A stretch of DNA of 64,000 nucleotides from assembly GCF_036325985.1 (NCBI RefSeq), contig NZ_JAUHLI010000005.1:180369-244368 (forward strand), given 5' to 3'. The DNA is from Alkalimonas cellulosilytica (lineage in GTDB: Bacteria > Pseudomonadota > Gammaproteobacteria > Enterobacterales > Alteromonadaceae). The notes below the pieces were generated by a model. It searched no databases. It was given only the letters and a program-made list of their open reading frames with translations, and was not told the origin of the DNA. This document shows, one piece after another, positions 24,867-33,741 of the stretch (its first letter is position 1; every line of letters begins with the position of its first letter). A program made the position numbers and the translations under genes.

Positions 24867-25457
24867 ATGACAACCTTGATTATCTTTGCCGTTATTCTGA
24901 TCCTGTTATTTTTCGTGATCAGCATTTTTAATAGTCTGGTGAAACTGAAAAACCGCTATCAAAATGCCTTCGCTCAAATTGAAGTACAATTAAAACGCCG
25001 CTACGATTTGATCCCCAACCTGGTGGAAACCGCCAAAGCCTACATGGCGCATGAGCGTGATACGCTGGAGGCCGTGATCAATGCCCGTAACGCCGCCGCT
25101 GCCGGTTTGAAGGTTGCAGCCAATAATCCAGGCGATGCTGCGGCTATGGGCCAATTGGCCGGTGCCGAGTCCATGCTGCAAGGGGCGATGAGCCGGCTGA
25201 ATGTGGTGATGGAAGCCTACCCGGATTTAAAAGCCAATCAAAACATGATACAGCTGTCAGAAGAGCTGACCAGCACCGAAAACCGGGTGGCTTTTGCCCG
25301 CCAGGCTTTTAACGATGCCGTCACCGCTTACAACAGCTACAAGCAAAGCTTTCCACAAGTGGTGCTGGCCCCAAGTTTTGGTCATGGTGCCGATGCCAAA
25401 TTGCTGGAGTTTGAAGACAGCCAAGCCATTCAGGCTGCACCAAAAGTAAGTTTCTAA
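24867..25457 (+). CDS. lemA: LemA-family membrane protein
   Basis: Protein of 196 residues with start ATG at 24867 (GAGG upstream). One N-terminal membrane helix (residues about 2-22) is followed by a helical-bundle domain with the family core NSLVKLKNRYQNAFAQIEVQLKRRYDLIPNLVETAK and RQAFNDAVTAYNSYKQSFP, both abbreviated here. LemA proteins are usually next to an M48 peptidase, as here. The role is not settled; they may work together in envelope protein quality control. Confidence 0.93.
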   Translation: MTTLIIFAVILILLFFVISIFNSLVKLKNRYQNAFAQIEVQLKRRYDLIPNLVETAKAYMAHERDTLEAVINARNAAAAGLKVAANNPGDAAAMGQLAGAESMLQGAMSRLNVVMEAYPDLKANQNMIQLSEELTSTENRVAFARQAFNDAVTAYNSYKQSFPQVVLAPSFGHGADAKLLEFEDSQAIQAAPKVSF

Positions 25458-25463
25458 CAGCGC

Positions 25464-27332
25464 ATGGCCAGTAACTTTTTCAGCCAGCAGGATCTGGCCA
25501 GACGCAACACCCGCATTTTAGTGGTGTTGTTTGCCCTGGCGGTGTTGTTGTTACTGACACTGACCAATCTGTTGGTCGCAATAGTGTTTGGCTTTGCCGA
25601 TAGCGAAGCCATTCAATCTGGCCTGCAGCGCGGCATGTTTCAACCGGAGCTGCTGCTGTGGACCAGCCTGATTGTCCTTGGCGCCATTGGCATTGCCATG
25701 TTGGTAAAATGGCAGCAATTACGCAAAGGGGGACGGGTGGTTGCTGAGGCGCTGGGAGGCCAGCGTGTGTCACCCGATACCACAGATGCCAGACACCGGC
25801 AGCTGCTGAATGTGGTGGAAGAAATGGCATTGGCGGCCAACTTACCGGTACCTGCGGTGTATGTGTTGCCTGAACGTGGCATCAATGCTTTTGCTGCCGG
25901 TTACAGCCCGGCCGATGCCGTGATTGGTGTCACCCAGGGCTGCCTGGAACAATTAAGCCGCGATGAACTGCAGGGGGTCATCGCCCATGAGTTCAGCCAT
26001 ATTCTCAATGGCGATATGCGGATGAACATTAAGATGATTGCCGTGCTTAATGGCATTTTGTTTGTTGGTCATGTCGGCTATCTGCTGCTGCGCGGCAGTC
26101 GTGGTGCACACATTGCAGCACGCAGCAGCCGCAACAACAAAGGCGGTGGTGGAGCCGCCGCCATCTTGCTGCTGGGCCTGGGTTTCACTGTGCTTGGTTA
26201 CCTGGGCGCATTTTTTGGGAATCTGATCAAATCGGCAGTCAGTCGCCAGCGCGAATACCTGGCCGATGCCTCTGCGGTGCAATTTACCCGTAATCCTGCT
26301 GGCATTGCCGGGGCACTGAAACAAATTGCTGCCAGTTCACGTGGCACCAAAATCAGCAACCAGAATGCCGATGAAAACAGTCATTTGTTCTTTGGTGAAG
26401 CCATCAGCCGCTGGGCCAGTATTTTTGCTACCCACCCGCCGCTGACCGATCGGATCAAACGGCTGGAACCACGCTGGAATGGGAAGCTACCTGCTGCGCG
26501 CAGTGCAGAAGCCAACCAGGTTGCCGCAGCATCTGCCGCCAGTGACACAGCAGATGCGCCTAAACAAGACACACCAGGTCAACGCTTGCTGGCAGCACTA
26601 CCCGTCCTTTTGCTGCAGACGGCCCATCAGCCCCTGCAGGCAGAGCCTTTATTGCTTGCTTTGCTGATCAGCAACGATGAAGCCAGCCGGCAAAAACAAC
26701 TGCAGCTTATCCGCGATCAGGGCTCCATTGCACTGCTGCAGGATGTTGACCGCTTGCTCAGCCAGATTGAACCTCTACCAGAGCGGCAGAAACTGATGCT
26801 GGCCCAACTGTGTATTCCAAGCCTGAAATCCCTGACAGCAGTGCGCTTCGAACGTTTTGAACAACTGCTGCGGCAGGTGATTGATGCCGATGGTGAGCTG
26901 CATCTGCTGGAGTGGGCGATTGCGCAGCTGGTGGATCATACTGTCGCCAGCCAGTTTCGCAGTAGCGAGATCCTCCGCAGTACCTCGGTTAGTAAATTTG
27001 CTGATATTCAGGCCGAAGCCTTGCTGTTACTTAGCCTGATAGCCAATGCGACCAGTGATGATAAGGAAAGCTGCATGCAAAGCTGGCAAGCCGGCCTTAC
27101 CCGCTGGCAACTGGTGGCAGATACCGCTCAGCCCGTCGCAAGTTATCAGGCAGTGCAACCAATGCTAGCCAAACTGATGGCTGCCAGCCCTAAGGTAAAA
27201 GAACAGCTGTGGCAGGGTATGCTGGTGGCTGCACAATCCGATGGTAAACTGTCGGAGCAGCAGGAAGTCCAGTTAAGAGCCCTGTCGTTGCTGCTGGAAA
27301 TCCCCTACTCCGACGAAGCGATTGCTAATTAG
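25464..27332 (+). CDS. M48-family membrane metalloprotease with C-terminal TerB-like region
   Basis: HtpX-like zinc protease of 622 residues, seven bases after lemA. Two membrane helices lie at about residues 18-45 and 55-75. The zinc site is HEFSH (about residues 175-179) with the third ligand Glu in REYLADASAVQF (about 264); two further membrane helices lie between. From about residue 340 the sequence is soluble and helical, with two stretches (IDADGELHLLEWAIAQLV and AAQSDGKLSEQQEVQLRAL) resembling the acidic metal-binding helices of TerB/tellurite-resistance domains. This extension is absent from classical HtpX. Likely degrades misfolded envelope proteins together with LemA. Confidence 0.9.
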   Translation: MASNFFSQQDLARRNTRILVVLFALAVLLLLTLTNLLVAIVFGFADSEAIQSGLQRGMFQPELLLWTSLIVLGAIGIAMLVKWQQLRKGGRVVAEALGGQRVSPDTTDARHRQLLNVVEEMALAANLPVPAVYVLPERGINAFAAGYSPADAVIGVTQGCLEQLSRDELQGVIAHEFSHILNGDMRMNIKMIAVLNGILFVGHVGYLLLRGSRGAHIAARSSRNNKGGGGAAAILLLGLGFTVLGYLGAFFGNLIKSAVSRQREYLADASAVQFTRNPAGIAGALKQIAASSRGTKISNQNADENSHLFFGEAISRWASIFATHPPLTDRIKRLEPRWNGKLPAARSAEANQVAAASAASDTADAPKQDTPGQRLLAALPVLLLQTAHQPLQAEPLLLALLISNDEASRQKQLQLIRDQGSIALLQDVDRLLSQIEPLPERQKLMLAQLCIPSLKSLTAVRFERFEQLLRQVIDADGELHLLEWAIAQLVDHTVASQFRSSEILRSTSVSKFADIQAEALLLLSLIANATSDDKESCMQSWQAGLTRWQLVADTAQPVASYQAVQPMLAKLMAASPKVKEQLWQGMLVAAQSDGKLSEQQEVQLRALSLLLEIPYSDEAIAN

Positions 27333-27392
27333 CACTTTAGCTTGGGGGTTTCATTCGGTACAATAGCGTTTTATTTTTGCACAGGGGCTTTG

Positions 27393-27857
27393 ATGTCTGA
27401 GCGTCGCTTTTTTCTGATTTACGATCCATCCTTTGACGACATGGATGCTGAGGGCTGCCCGGCCTATGGCTATGTCATGTTTTTTGACGAGCAGGATGCG
27501 GCCAGTTATCAGAGTGGCGAAAACCCGGACTCGCCCGCGGTTTCCATGCTGTTTACCGATCACAAAGATGGCCAGATTAGTGCCGATTTACTGGGGTGGT
27601 CACAGCTGGATGCGGACATTTTCCAGCAATTACCACTGGGCCATTTTCTTGGCTTGATGGAGCAAGCGGCTCAGGTTGCCATTCATGCTGGTCGCCAGGT
27701 TGGCCAGGTGCCCGAGCGGCTGGTCAGCAGCCAGGACAACAGTGATGAGTACCTGCAGTTTGAAGTGCATTTCAGTGGCGATGAGCAGGCCGATCCGGAT
27801 GCCGAGTGGCAACTGGCGCGCAGCCTGATCAGTGGCCGGCCTTACCTCGACTCTTAA
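27393..27857 (+). CDS. Hypothetical acidic cytosolic protein
   Basis: Protein of 154 residues with start ATG at 27393 (AGGGG upstream); an upstream frame to 27342 is not supported. It is acidic, with no signal or membrane segment. Sequence features include an aromatic start (RRFFLIYDPSFDDMDAEGCP), a central LLGWSQLDADIFQQLPLGHF and a Glu/Asp-rich tail. I do not recognise a family. It lies between the M48 protease and the HDOD gene, all on the plus strand. Confidence 0.7.
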   Translation: MSERRFFLIYDPSFDDMDAEGCPAYGYVMFFDEQDAASYQSGENPDSPAVSMLFTDHKDGQISADLLGWSQLDADIFQQLPLGHFLGLMEQAAQVAIHAGRQVGQVPERLVSSQDNSDEYLQFEVHFSGDEQADPDAEWQLARSLISGRPYLDS

Positions 27858-27946
27858 AGTAACCTAGCCATAGGCTGTATTGGCAAAGTCACCGGACTTT
27901 GCTTTAATAACAGCCAGCAACCCCTTTTATGTTTGGAGACTTCCGG

Positions 27947-28822
27947 ATGGTTCAGCCATTGGATATGAACGCCATTGATCAGGCGCTGCAAGGCTTTACC
28001 ATCCCACCTCAGCCGGATGTACTGCTGCACATTCAGCAACTGGTGCAGCAGCCAGAGCCCAATATGCAGCGGCTGGCTACCCTGATCAATATGGATATTG
28101 GCCTGGCTGGCTTTACCTTAAAAGTAGTGAACTCGGCTTACTTTGGCCTGCGCAACAAAATCACTTCCATTGAACATGCCTGCAAGTTCCTTGGCGTGAA
28201 CCGGGTGGTCAAACTGGTACGCAGCGTCTTGCTGCGCTTTACCCTGGAGCAAGGCCAGCAGAAAGATCCTTTCTCCCAAAAGCTCTGGAGCAACGCCCTG
28301 CTCGTCGCCAATAGCGCTGCCAGCCTGGCAAGGCACCTGCAATGGCCGCAGGAGCTCTGCGATGATTGCTACACCCTGGGTTTATTTCGTAACGCCGGTA
28401 TTGCCCTGATCACCGCCCAGGCACCGAATTACGCTGATTTGGTGAAACTAGGCGTATTGGCTGGCCAGGGCTACAGTGAAGCGGAAGAGCATCGCTTTCA
28501 CACCTGTCACGAAATTCTGGGCTACCTGATTGCTCAATCCTGGGGCTTACCGGCCGAGCTCTGCAATGTCATTGCCTATCACCACAGCCCGGCCTTGATT
28601 CTGGAAGCAGACAGTGAGCTGGAACAGCGGCTGTTTGCCATGCTAAAACTGGCCGAACACATGAGCGGTGAAAGCCGGGTGCTGTTTGATATCACACTGG
28701 ATCCAGAATGGGAGCAATTTGCCCCGCAAATACTGGATGTGTTAGCGCTTGAATTGTTCCAATTGCCTGAGCTGGCTGAAGTACTGCGGCAAAACGAGCT
28801 AAGCACCATCTATAGCGGTTAA
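27947..28822 (+). CDS. HDOD domain protein
   Basis: Protein of 291 residues that is essentially one HDOD domain (about 10-215) with a helical tail. HDOD is a degenerate HD-type fold that lacks most metal ligands and works in signalling. Key segments are LATLINMDIGLAGFTLKVVNSAYF, ITSIEHACKFLGVNRV (both typical) and CNVIAYHHSPA. Start ATG at 27947 is favoured over 27929 because GGAG is eight bases upstream. Such stand-alone proteins act downstream of two-component or c-di-GMP signals; the partner here is unknown. Confidence 0.88.
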   Translation: MVQPLDMNAIDQALQGFTIPPQPDVLLHIQQLVQQPEPNMQRLATLINMDIGLAGFTLKVVNSAYFGLRNKITSIEHACKFLGVNRVVKLVRSVLLRFTLEQGQQKDPFSQKLWSNALLVANSAASLARHLQWPQELCDDCYTLGLFRNAGIALITAQAPNYADLVKLGVLAGQGYSEAEEHRFHTCHEILGYLIAQSWGLPAELCNVIAYHHSPALILEADSELEQRLFAMLKLAEHMSGESRVLFDITLDPEWEQFAPQILDVLALELFQLPELAEVLRQNELSTIYSG

Positions 28823-28827
28823 GCGTC

Positions 28828-28989
28828 ATGGCTCATAAGAAGCTGTTTTTGCCTGAAAAAATCTGCCCGGTCTGTCAGCGTCCATTTCGCTGGCGTAAGA
28901 AATGGCAACACTGCTGGGATGCAGTAAAATACTGCTCGGAGCGCTGCCGTCGACAAAGCCCCTCTGCGAAGGAGAAAAACCATGGCTAA
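28828..28989 (+). CDS. DUF2256 small zinc-finger-like protein
   Basis: A 53-residue gene just after the HDOD gene: MAHKKLFLPEKICPVCQRPF, then a Trp/Lys-rich stretch and YCSERCRRQ. Four cysteines in CxxC and CxxxC pairs form a small zinc site, as in DUF2256 proteins (usually about 50 residues, found near photolyase or cryptochrome genes in other bacteria). Its last eight bases overlap the start of ppiC, and the ppiC ribosome site (AAGGAG) lies within its coding region, so the pair is translationally linked. Role unknown. Confidence 0.85.
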   Translation: MAHKKLFLPEKICPVCQRPFRWRKKWQHCWDAVKYCSERCRRQSPSAKEKNHG

Positions 28990-29260
28990 AGCTTGTGCCC
29001 TGCATATTTTGGTGAAAACCAAAGCGGAAGCCGAAAAGCTGAAACAACAACTGGCCAAAGGCGCTGATTTTGGTGCCCTTGCTAAAAAACACTCACTGTG
29101 CCCCTCTGGGAAGAAAGGCGGTGATTTAGGGGAGTTTCGCCCCGGCCAGATGGTTCGGGCTTTCGATGAAGTGGTGTTTAAAAACGCCGTGCTGGAAGTG
29201 CACGGCCCGATAAAAACTCAGTTTGGCTTTCATCTGATCAAAACTCTGTACCGAAGCTAG
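28982..29260 (+). CDS. ppiC: Parvulin-type peptidyl-prolyl isomerase PpiC
   Basis: Small cytosolic rotamase of 92 residues, about the length of E. coli PpiC (93). The parvulin fold is complete: ACALHILVKTKAEAEKL, FGALAKKHSLCPSGKKGGDLGEF, MVRAFDEVVF, and the final GPIKTQFGFHLIKTL with its conserved histidine. AAGGAG stands eight bases before the ATG. It overlaps the DUF2256 gene upstream and, convergently, the lipoprotein gene downstream by four bases. Confidence 0.95.
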   Translation: MAKACALHILVKTKAEAEKLKQQLAKGADFGALAKKHSLCPSGKKGGDLGEFRPGQMVRAFDEVVFKNAVLEVHGPIKTQFGFHLIKTLYRS

Positions 29261-29841
29261 TCGTTGCTTTCAAAGAACCTGCTAGCCGATTGCACACAGG
29301 CAGGGTTGCCTTCCTCCAGCAGCGACCTGGCAAAAAACCATTCTTTAAACACCTGCCATTCCTCCGTAATCGGGCTTTGACAGCGGCCATTCGCCTGTTC
29401 AGCAAATACATCTTTCGAACAAAGCGGGGTATCGGCTAAGTGCCCACGGTAGGCGTAAGCGTACACCACCTGACACTGCGGGCTGACATAGGTATCAAAC
29501 ACCACCAGCCAGCCCTGCTGATAACGCACCAGACTAAAGCTCGGGATCCGCTGTGCAACAGCAGTGGCAATGATCTCCGGCACTTCCACCTGCTCCAGCA
29601 ACAACAACGCTTGCTCCTGTCGCTGCCGGACTTGCAACCGCTCCCCGCGGCGCCAGGCAAAACCATCGTACGGCGTCGCTTGCGCTGCATCGGTTAAAGC
29701 ATTCAGCCCGCGCAGATCGCGGCGTACTTCCTGCCGAATGGTACGTTCTACCTGCTCAGCTTCTGTCAGCGATTGCATGCTATCGCAGCCAGTGAGCAGC
29801 GTTACCAGCAGCATCAAGCCAGTTATAAACCCTGTTCTCAT
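29257..29841 (-). CDS. Putative lipoprotein, unknown function
   Basis: Protein of 194 residues. The ATG at 29841 (AAGGAG upstream) gives a signal with lipobox LLTGC at about residues 15-19. The mature part has a helical start (EQVERTIRQEVRRDLRGLN), a mixed beta region and six cysteines that could form disulfides. I recognise no family. It is convergent with ppiC (four-base overlap) and divergent from dusC. Confidence 0.75.
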   Translation of the reverse strand: MRTGFITGLMLLVTLLTGCDSMQSLTEAEQVERTIRQEVRRDLRGLNALTDAAQATPYDGFAWRRGERLQVRQRQEQALLLLEQVEVPEIIATAVAQRIPSFSLVRYQQGWLVVFDTYVSPQCQVVYAYAYRGHLADTPLCSKDVFAEQANGRCQSPITEEWQVFKEWFFARSLLEEGNPACVQSASRFFESND

Positions 29842-29973
29842 TGTTCTCCTTACCCTGAATGCCATTCATGGCGCTGCCCTTTGCCAGCACCCAGCCGTTC
29901 TAAGTGCCATTTTACTGTATTCCTGCCAGTGCTTTCACTATAATCTGCCGCCCAATCCCCGAACAGAGCTGTT

Positions 29974-30924
29974 ATGCAGATTGTCCTGGCACCGATGGAA
30001 GGCGTTGTTGATCACCTGATGCGCGATATGCTGACCCGCATCGGTGGCTTTGATCTGTGCATCACCGAATTTGTCCGGGTGGTCGATCAGCGACTGCCAG
30101 CCCGGGTATTCCGGCGGCTATGCCCTGAGCTCGAGTATGGCGGTAAAACACCGGCCGGTGTGCCGGTGCGGGTGCAGTTACTGGGGCAAGAACCGAACTG
30201 GCTGGCGGAAAATGCCGCCAAAGCGGTGCAGCTGGGTTCACCCGGTATTGATTTGAACTTTGGCTGCCCGGCCAAAACGGTCAATAAAAGCCGCGGCGGT
30301 GCCGTGCTATTAAAAGAAACCGAGCAGCTGTATCACATCGTCAAGGCGGTGCGCCAGGCGGTTCCCGCTGAGTACCCGGTCAGTGCCAAAATCCGGCTGG
30401 GTTACGACGACACCGCCCTGACACTGGATAATGCCAGCGCCATCGAAGCCGCCGGCGCTTCGGTGCTGACCGTGCACGCCCGCACCAAAGCCGATGGCTA
30501 CAAGCCACCTGCCTACTGGCCCTGGATCGCCCACATCCGGCAGCGCATCGCCATACCGGTCATTGCCAATGGTGAAATCTGGACACCGGCTCAGGCCAGA
30601 CAATGCCAACAGGAAGCCACTACGCAGGATATTATGCTGGGTCGCGGCGCTCTGGCCCTGCCCAATCTGGCGCAATCCATCCGCAGCGGCCAGCCCGCCA
30701 TGCCCTGGCCGGAGGTACTGCAGCTGCTGATGCAATACTCTGAATTTGAAGTGGTCGGCGATAAAGGCAAATACTACAGCAACCGCATCAAACAATGGTT
30801 CAGCTACTTAAAGCTGCAGTATCCGGAGGCAGCAGAGTTATTTAGTCAACTGCGGCTGCTCAAGCGTAATGAGGATATACTGCGACTGCTTCAGCAACAG
30901 CTGAGTAACTGCTATCACAACTAA
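29974..30924 (+). CDS. dusC: tRNA-dihydrouridine(16) synthase DusC
   Basis: FMN enzyme of 316 residues that reduces uridine 16 of tRNA. DusC hallmarks are the start VLAPMEGVVDHLMRDMLTRIGG, the QLLGQEP strand, and GIDLNFGCPAKTVNKSRGG with the catalytic cysteine in FGCPA. The C-terminal helical domain (FSYLKLQYPEAAELF) follows the barrel. It differs from the DusA at 2482-3453 in just the expected positions. A perfect 44-bp palindrome lies 82 bases after its stop. Confidence 0.95.
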   Translation: MQIVLAPMEGVVDHLMRDMLTRIGGFDLCITEFVRVVDQRLPARVFRRLCPELEYGGKTPAGVPVRVQLLGQEPNWLAENAAKAVQLGSPGIDLNFGCPAKTVNKSRGGAVLLKETEQLYHIVKAVRQAVPAEYPVSAKIRLGYDDTALTLDNASAIEAAGASVLTVHARTKADGYKPPAYWPWIAHIRQRIAIPVIANGEIWTPAQARQCQQEATTQDIMLGRGALALPNLAQSIRSGQPAMPWPEVLQLLMQYSEFEVVGDKGKYYSNRIKQWFSYLKLQYPEAAELFSQLRLLKRNEDILRLLQQQLSNCYHN

Positions 30925-31006
30925 TCTCTCTACCTCAGTTAATTTTCATGGTGCTTTGGCATCCCGCAGTCAGCACCAGTATACGTGGCTGTGGCTGGCC
31001 CAGCAC

Positions 31007-31050
31007 ATTGAAGGCAATAAAGTTAACAAGTTAACTTTATTGCCTTCAAT
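31007..31050. repeat. Perfect 44-bp palindrome
   Basis: Two perfectly complementary 21-base arms (31007-31027 and 31030-31050) with a two-base spacer AA, centred on GTTAAC. The arms are AT-rich. No T-run follows, so it is not a typical terminator, though it could end or stabilise the dusC transcript. It sits 83 bases before the start of a large lipoprotein gene and could also be an operator. Confidence 0.85.
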
Positions 31051-31132
31051 TCAACTTTAATTGTTGATTTATTGTTCATATCAGCATAGATTTTACCGCA
31101 GAATAAAAAAGCTTACTAAAACAGGGAGCGTC

Positions 31133-33580
31133 ATGAAACACCTTTTCTTCACCAGCAAGCACTGCTTGCTGGTGTTAACTCTGTTGCTGTTAGTCGCATG
31201 TGGTGGCGGTTCAGGTTCAGAGCCAAATCCACCACCGGTCACCAATACGCAGCCGAATGCATTCAGCTTTACCGCTCAGTCGGATGTGGAGCCTGGGGCC
31301 ACCGTCACTTCAAACAGTATCACTGTGTCTGGTATCAATGCTGCGGCTACTATCAGTATTCAGAACGGTGAGTACTCAGTAAACAATGGTGACTTTGCTG
31401 CGGGCTCGGCGACCGTCAATAATGCTGCACAAATCCGGGTGCGGCATCAGGCATCCAGCCAATTTGCGACCAGCCAGACCACTACGTTAACCATTGGTGG
31501 TGTCAGTGCCAACTTTGTTAGTACTACCCGCGACCAACCACCAGCAACAGGTACAGGCACACCGCCGCAAGCAAGTGTGGTTTTCCCATGGTCGCAGTCC
31601 AAAACATCCGCGGGTACTCTCACTGTTCGCGGTACGGCTACCAGTCGTAATGGTATTAGCGCACTCAGTGTGAACGGTGTACCAGCCAATATTCATAGTC
31701 AGAGTGTTGCGGCACAGCGTGTATCGGCACAGAGCTTTCATGCCCAAGGCAGTAACGGTGAGGATGAGGAGGAAGAGTTTGAGTGGACTGCCGATGTTGA
31801 GATCGAGTCCGATAGTGATACTGAATTGACCGTAGCTGTCAGCGACGCCGATGGCAATGAGAATATAGACGCTGCCTCTGTCAGAGTAAATACTCTGCGA
31901 GCACCCGCTTACCTTGTTTATGACGACTTGCAGCAGCGACTCATAGGTGTGCTGGACAATCAGGATATCGTTGCAATCGATCACACAGATCTGACTTATC
32001 AGTTGCTGACATCCGTTGACTACATTAGCGAGTTAAATTTCGATGCAGCGAACAACCGTCTCATCTATTCATACCATCATGAAGATACCGTGTCATTGTA
32101 TGAAGTAGATTTGGAGCAAGGTCAGCAAAAACTCCTGACAAATTTTGCACCTGAGATAGCACCCGATGTTCAGTTGATTGGTGTCCAATCCGTATTTGAT
32201 CCAATCAACCAACACGCTTTTGTGTTACTGAAACTTTTGGAAGCCAATAGCATCTACGCTACCGATCATCTTTATCAATTCAATCTAGCAGATGAGACAA
32301 GTCGCTTGTTGTCTTACACCAATCTTACCGACTCGCCATGGCTTACCATCAAGCAAATGACCATGCTTGGAGACAGGTTATTCGCTACCGCTGGCCATTT
32401 TCTGTTGGTTGAGGTCAATACGCAAACCGGCGAGCGAAGCATTGTCATGGACTTACCTGACTTTAGCCCTATGGCATTAACTTCAGGCTCCAATAGTGAC
32501 CAACTGTTTATAGCTGGTATGGAAGGTATTGTTAAAGTTGAACTCGCTTTTCCTCTGTCCTATATGTTGTCTGCTGAGAGCAGTACCACTTTGTATCCGA
32601 CCTCACAAATTCAGGATATCCTGCTGCTTGATGAGCACACTTTGTTGGTCGCCGACTCTGGTTATAACACAGTGTTAAAAGTGGACTCCCGAACCGGTGA
32701 ACGCTCCGCCTTCGTAAGTTCAGGTATTGGCTCTGGTCGCGGTTTGATGATGCCAAATTACCTGACCTTTGGCGCAGATAGCAACACACTATACGTCTTA
32801 GATAATGGTAGCAATGCTGCTGAATCGCTGTTTTCGATTGATTTATCGAGTGGTGATCGCACCATGCTGGCTGACATCAACCAAGCGGGTGTGAACTATC
32901 ACAGCGGCCTGTTTTTTTACGAAGCGAATAATGCGCTCCTGATTGGATTGGATGATGCCATTTTATCGGTTGCCCTGCCTGATGGAACAGTTTCGGTCGT
33001 CAGCGGGATGGGGGTTGGCGAAGGGCCCAGCTCAGGAGGGATGACAGGTGGTGATTTTCATGCAGAGACAGCAACGCTTTATATGGCACAACCCAATCTT
33101 GCCAATTCAGTTTTGCAGATAGATGTCTCTACGGGTCAACGCAGTTTGCATGAATTTGATGGCAGCGCTGGTACTGCTGGTATCATCGAAGGCGTGAACG
33201 ATGTGGCTGTGGATACGCAAAACAATCAGCTCTATCTAGCCAGTCAATTACAAAATTTGATTTACCGGCTGGATTTAGAAACAGGTGAAACAGAGCTGAT
33301 TGTGGACCGTTGTCTGAACTTCAATAACCAGAACATCCTTGATATTGGTGTAAATGGCATACAGAAGATAAGCTTTGATGAAGAACGTCAGCAACTTCGG
33401 ATCCTGGCAGGTCAGCTGGCAATCTATGATCTAGCTTCGCAAAGCTGCACGGTGAAAAACCTGAACAGGACGTTTCTCAATGCCTTACCGCTGGATGATG
33501 GCACCTACTTAATGACCAGTCAAAATGCACTCGAGCATTTTGATCCAAAAAGTTTAGCTACCGTGATCATCTCAAAATAG
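31133..33580 (+). CDS. Large lipoprotein with beta-propeller-like repeats
   Basis: Protein of 815 residues. Start ATG at 31133 (GGGAG upstream) gives a signal with lipobox LLVACGGG, so the protein is lipid-anchored. Residues about 40-135 form a repeat-type beta domain (TSNSITVSGINAAATISI, then VNNAAQIRVRHQAS); about 145-255 a second beta domain with an acidic patch (GEDEEEEFEW); from about 270 on a series of blades with motifs like LYVLDNGSNAAESLFSIDL, NNRLIYSYH and NNQLYLASQLQNLIYRLDLETGE, as in NHL/SMP-30-type propellers. Base composition is visibly more AT-rich than the neighbours, so it may have been acquired. Ligand and function unknown. Confidence 0.85.
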   Translation: MKHLFFTSKHCLLVLTLLLLVACGGGSGSEPNPPPVTNTQPNAFSFTAQSDVEPGATVTSNSITVSGINAAATISIQNGEYSVNNGDFAAGSATVNNAAQIRVRHQASSQFATSQTTTLTIGGVSANFVSTTRDQPPATGTGTPPQASVVFPWSQSKTSAGTLTVRGTATSRNGISALSVNGVPANIHSQSVAAQRVSAQSFHAQGSNGEDEEEEFEWTADVEIESDSDTELTVAVSDADGNENIDAASVRVNTLRAPAYLVYDDLQQRLIGVLDNQDIVAIDHTDLTYQLLTSVDYISELNFDAANNRLIYSYHHEDTVSLYEVDLEQGQQKLLTNFAPEIAPDVQLIGVQSVFDPINQHAFVLLKLLEANSIYATDHLYQFNLADETSRLLSYTNLTDSPWLTIKQMTMLGDRLFATAGHFLLVEVNTQTGERSIVMDLPDFSPMALTSGSNSDQLFIAGMEGIVKVELAFPLSYMLSAESSTTLYPTSQIQDILLLDEHTLLVADSGYNTVLKVDSRTGERSAFVSSGIGSGRGLMMPNYLTFGADSNTLYVLDNGSNAAESLFSIDLSSGDRTMLADINQAGVNYHSGLFFYEANNALLIGLDDAILSVALPDGTVSVVSGMGVGEGPSSGGMTGGDFHAETATLYMAQPNLANSVLQIDVSTGQRSLHEFDGSAGTAGIIEGVNDVAVDTQNNQLYLASQLQNLIYRLDLETGETELIVDRCLNFNNQNILDIGVNGIQKISFDEERQQLRILAGQLAIYDLASQSCTVKNLNRTFLNALPLDDGTYLMTSQNALEHFDPKSLATVIISK

Positions 33581-33587
33581 TCCAGCT

Positions 33588-33620
33588 AAGGGCTGGTTTA
33601 ACCAACCAGCCCTTGATTTC
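33588..33620 (+). terminator. Terminator of the lipoprotein gene
   Basis: An 11-bp stem (AAGGGCTGGTT at 33588-33598 with its complement at 33604-33614) with a five-base loop, eight bases after the stop codon at 33580. The T-tract after it is weak (GATTTC), so it may work partially. Confidence 0.65.
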
Positions 33621-33741
33621 ATCTCCATCAGACAATAGCTTTAAAAACCAAAACCCCTTTACTTTAACGGCCAAGTCGCTACAATAGCCGCCGCACTTTT
33701 GTGTATGTTTTAACCGCTCTTTATCCAATAAGGTAATCGCT

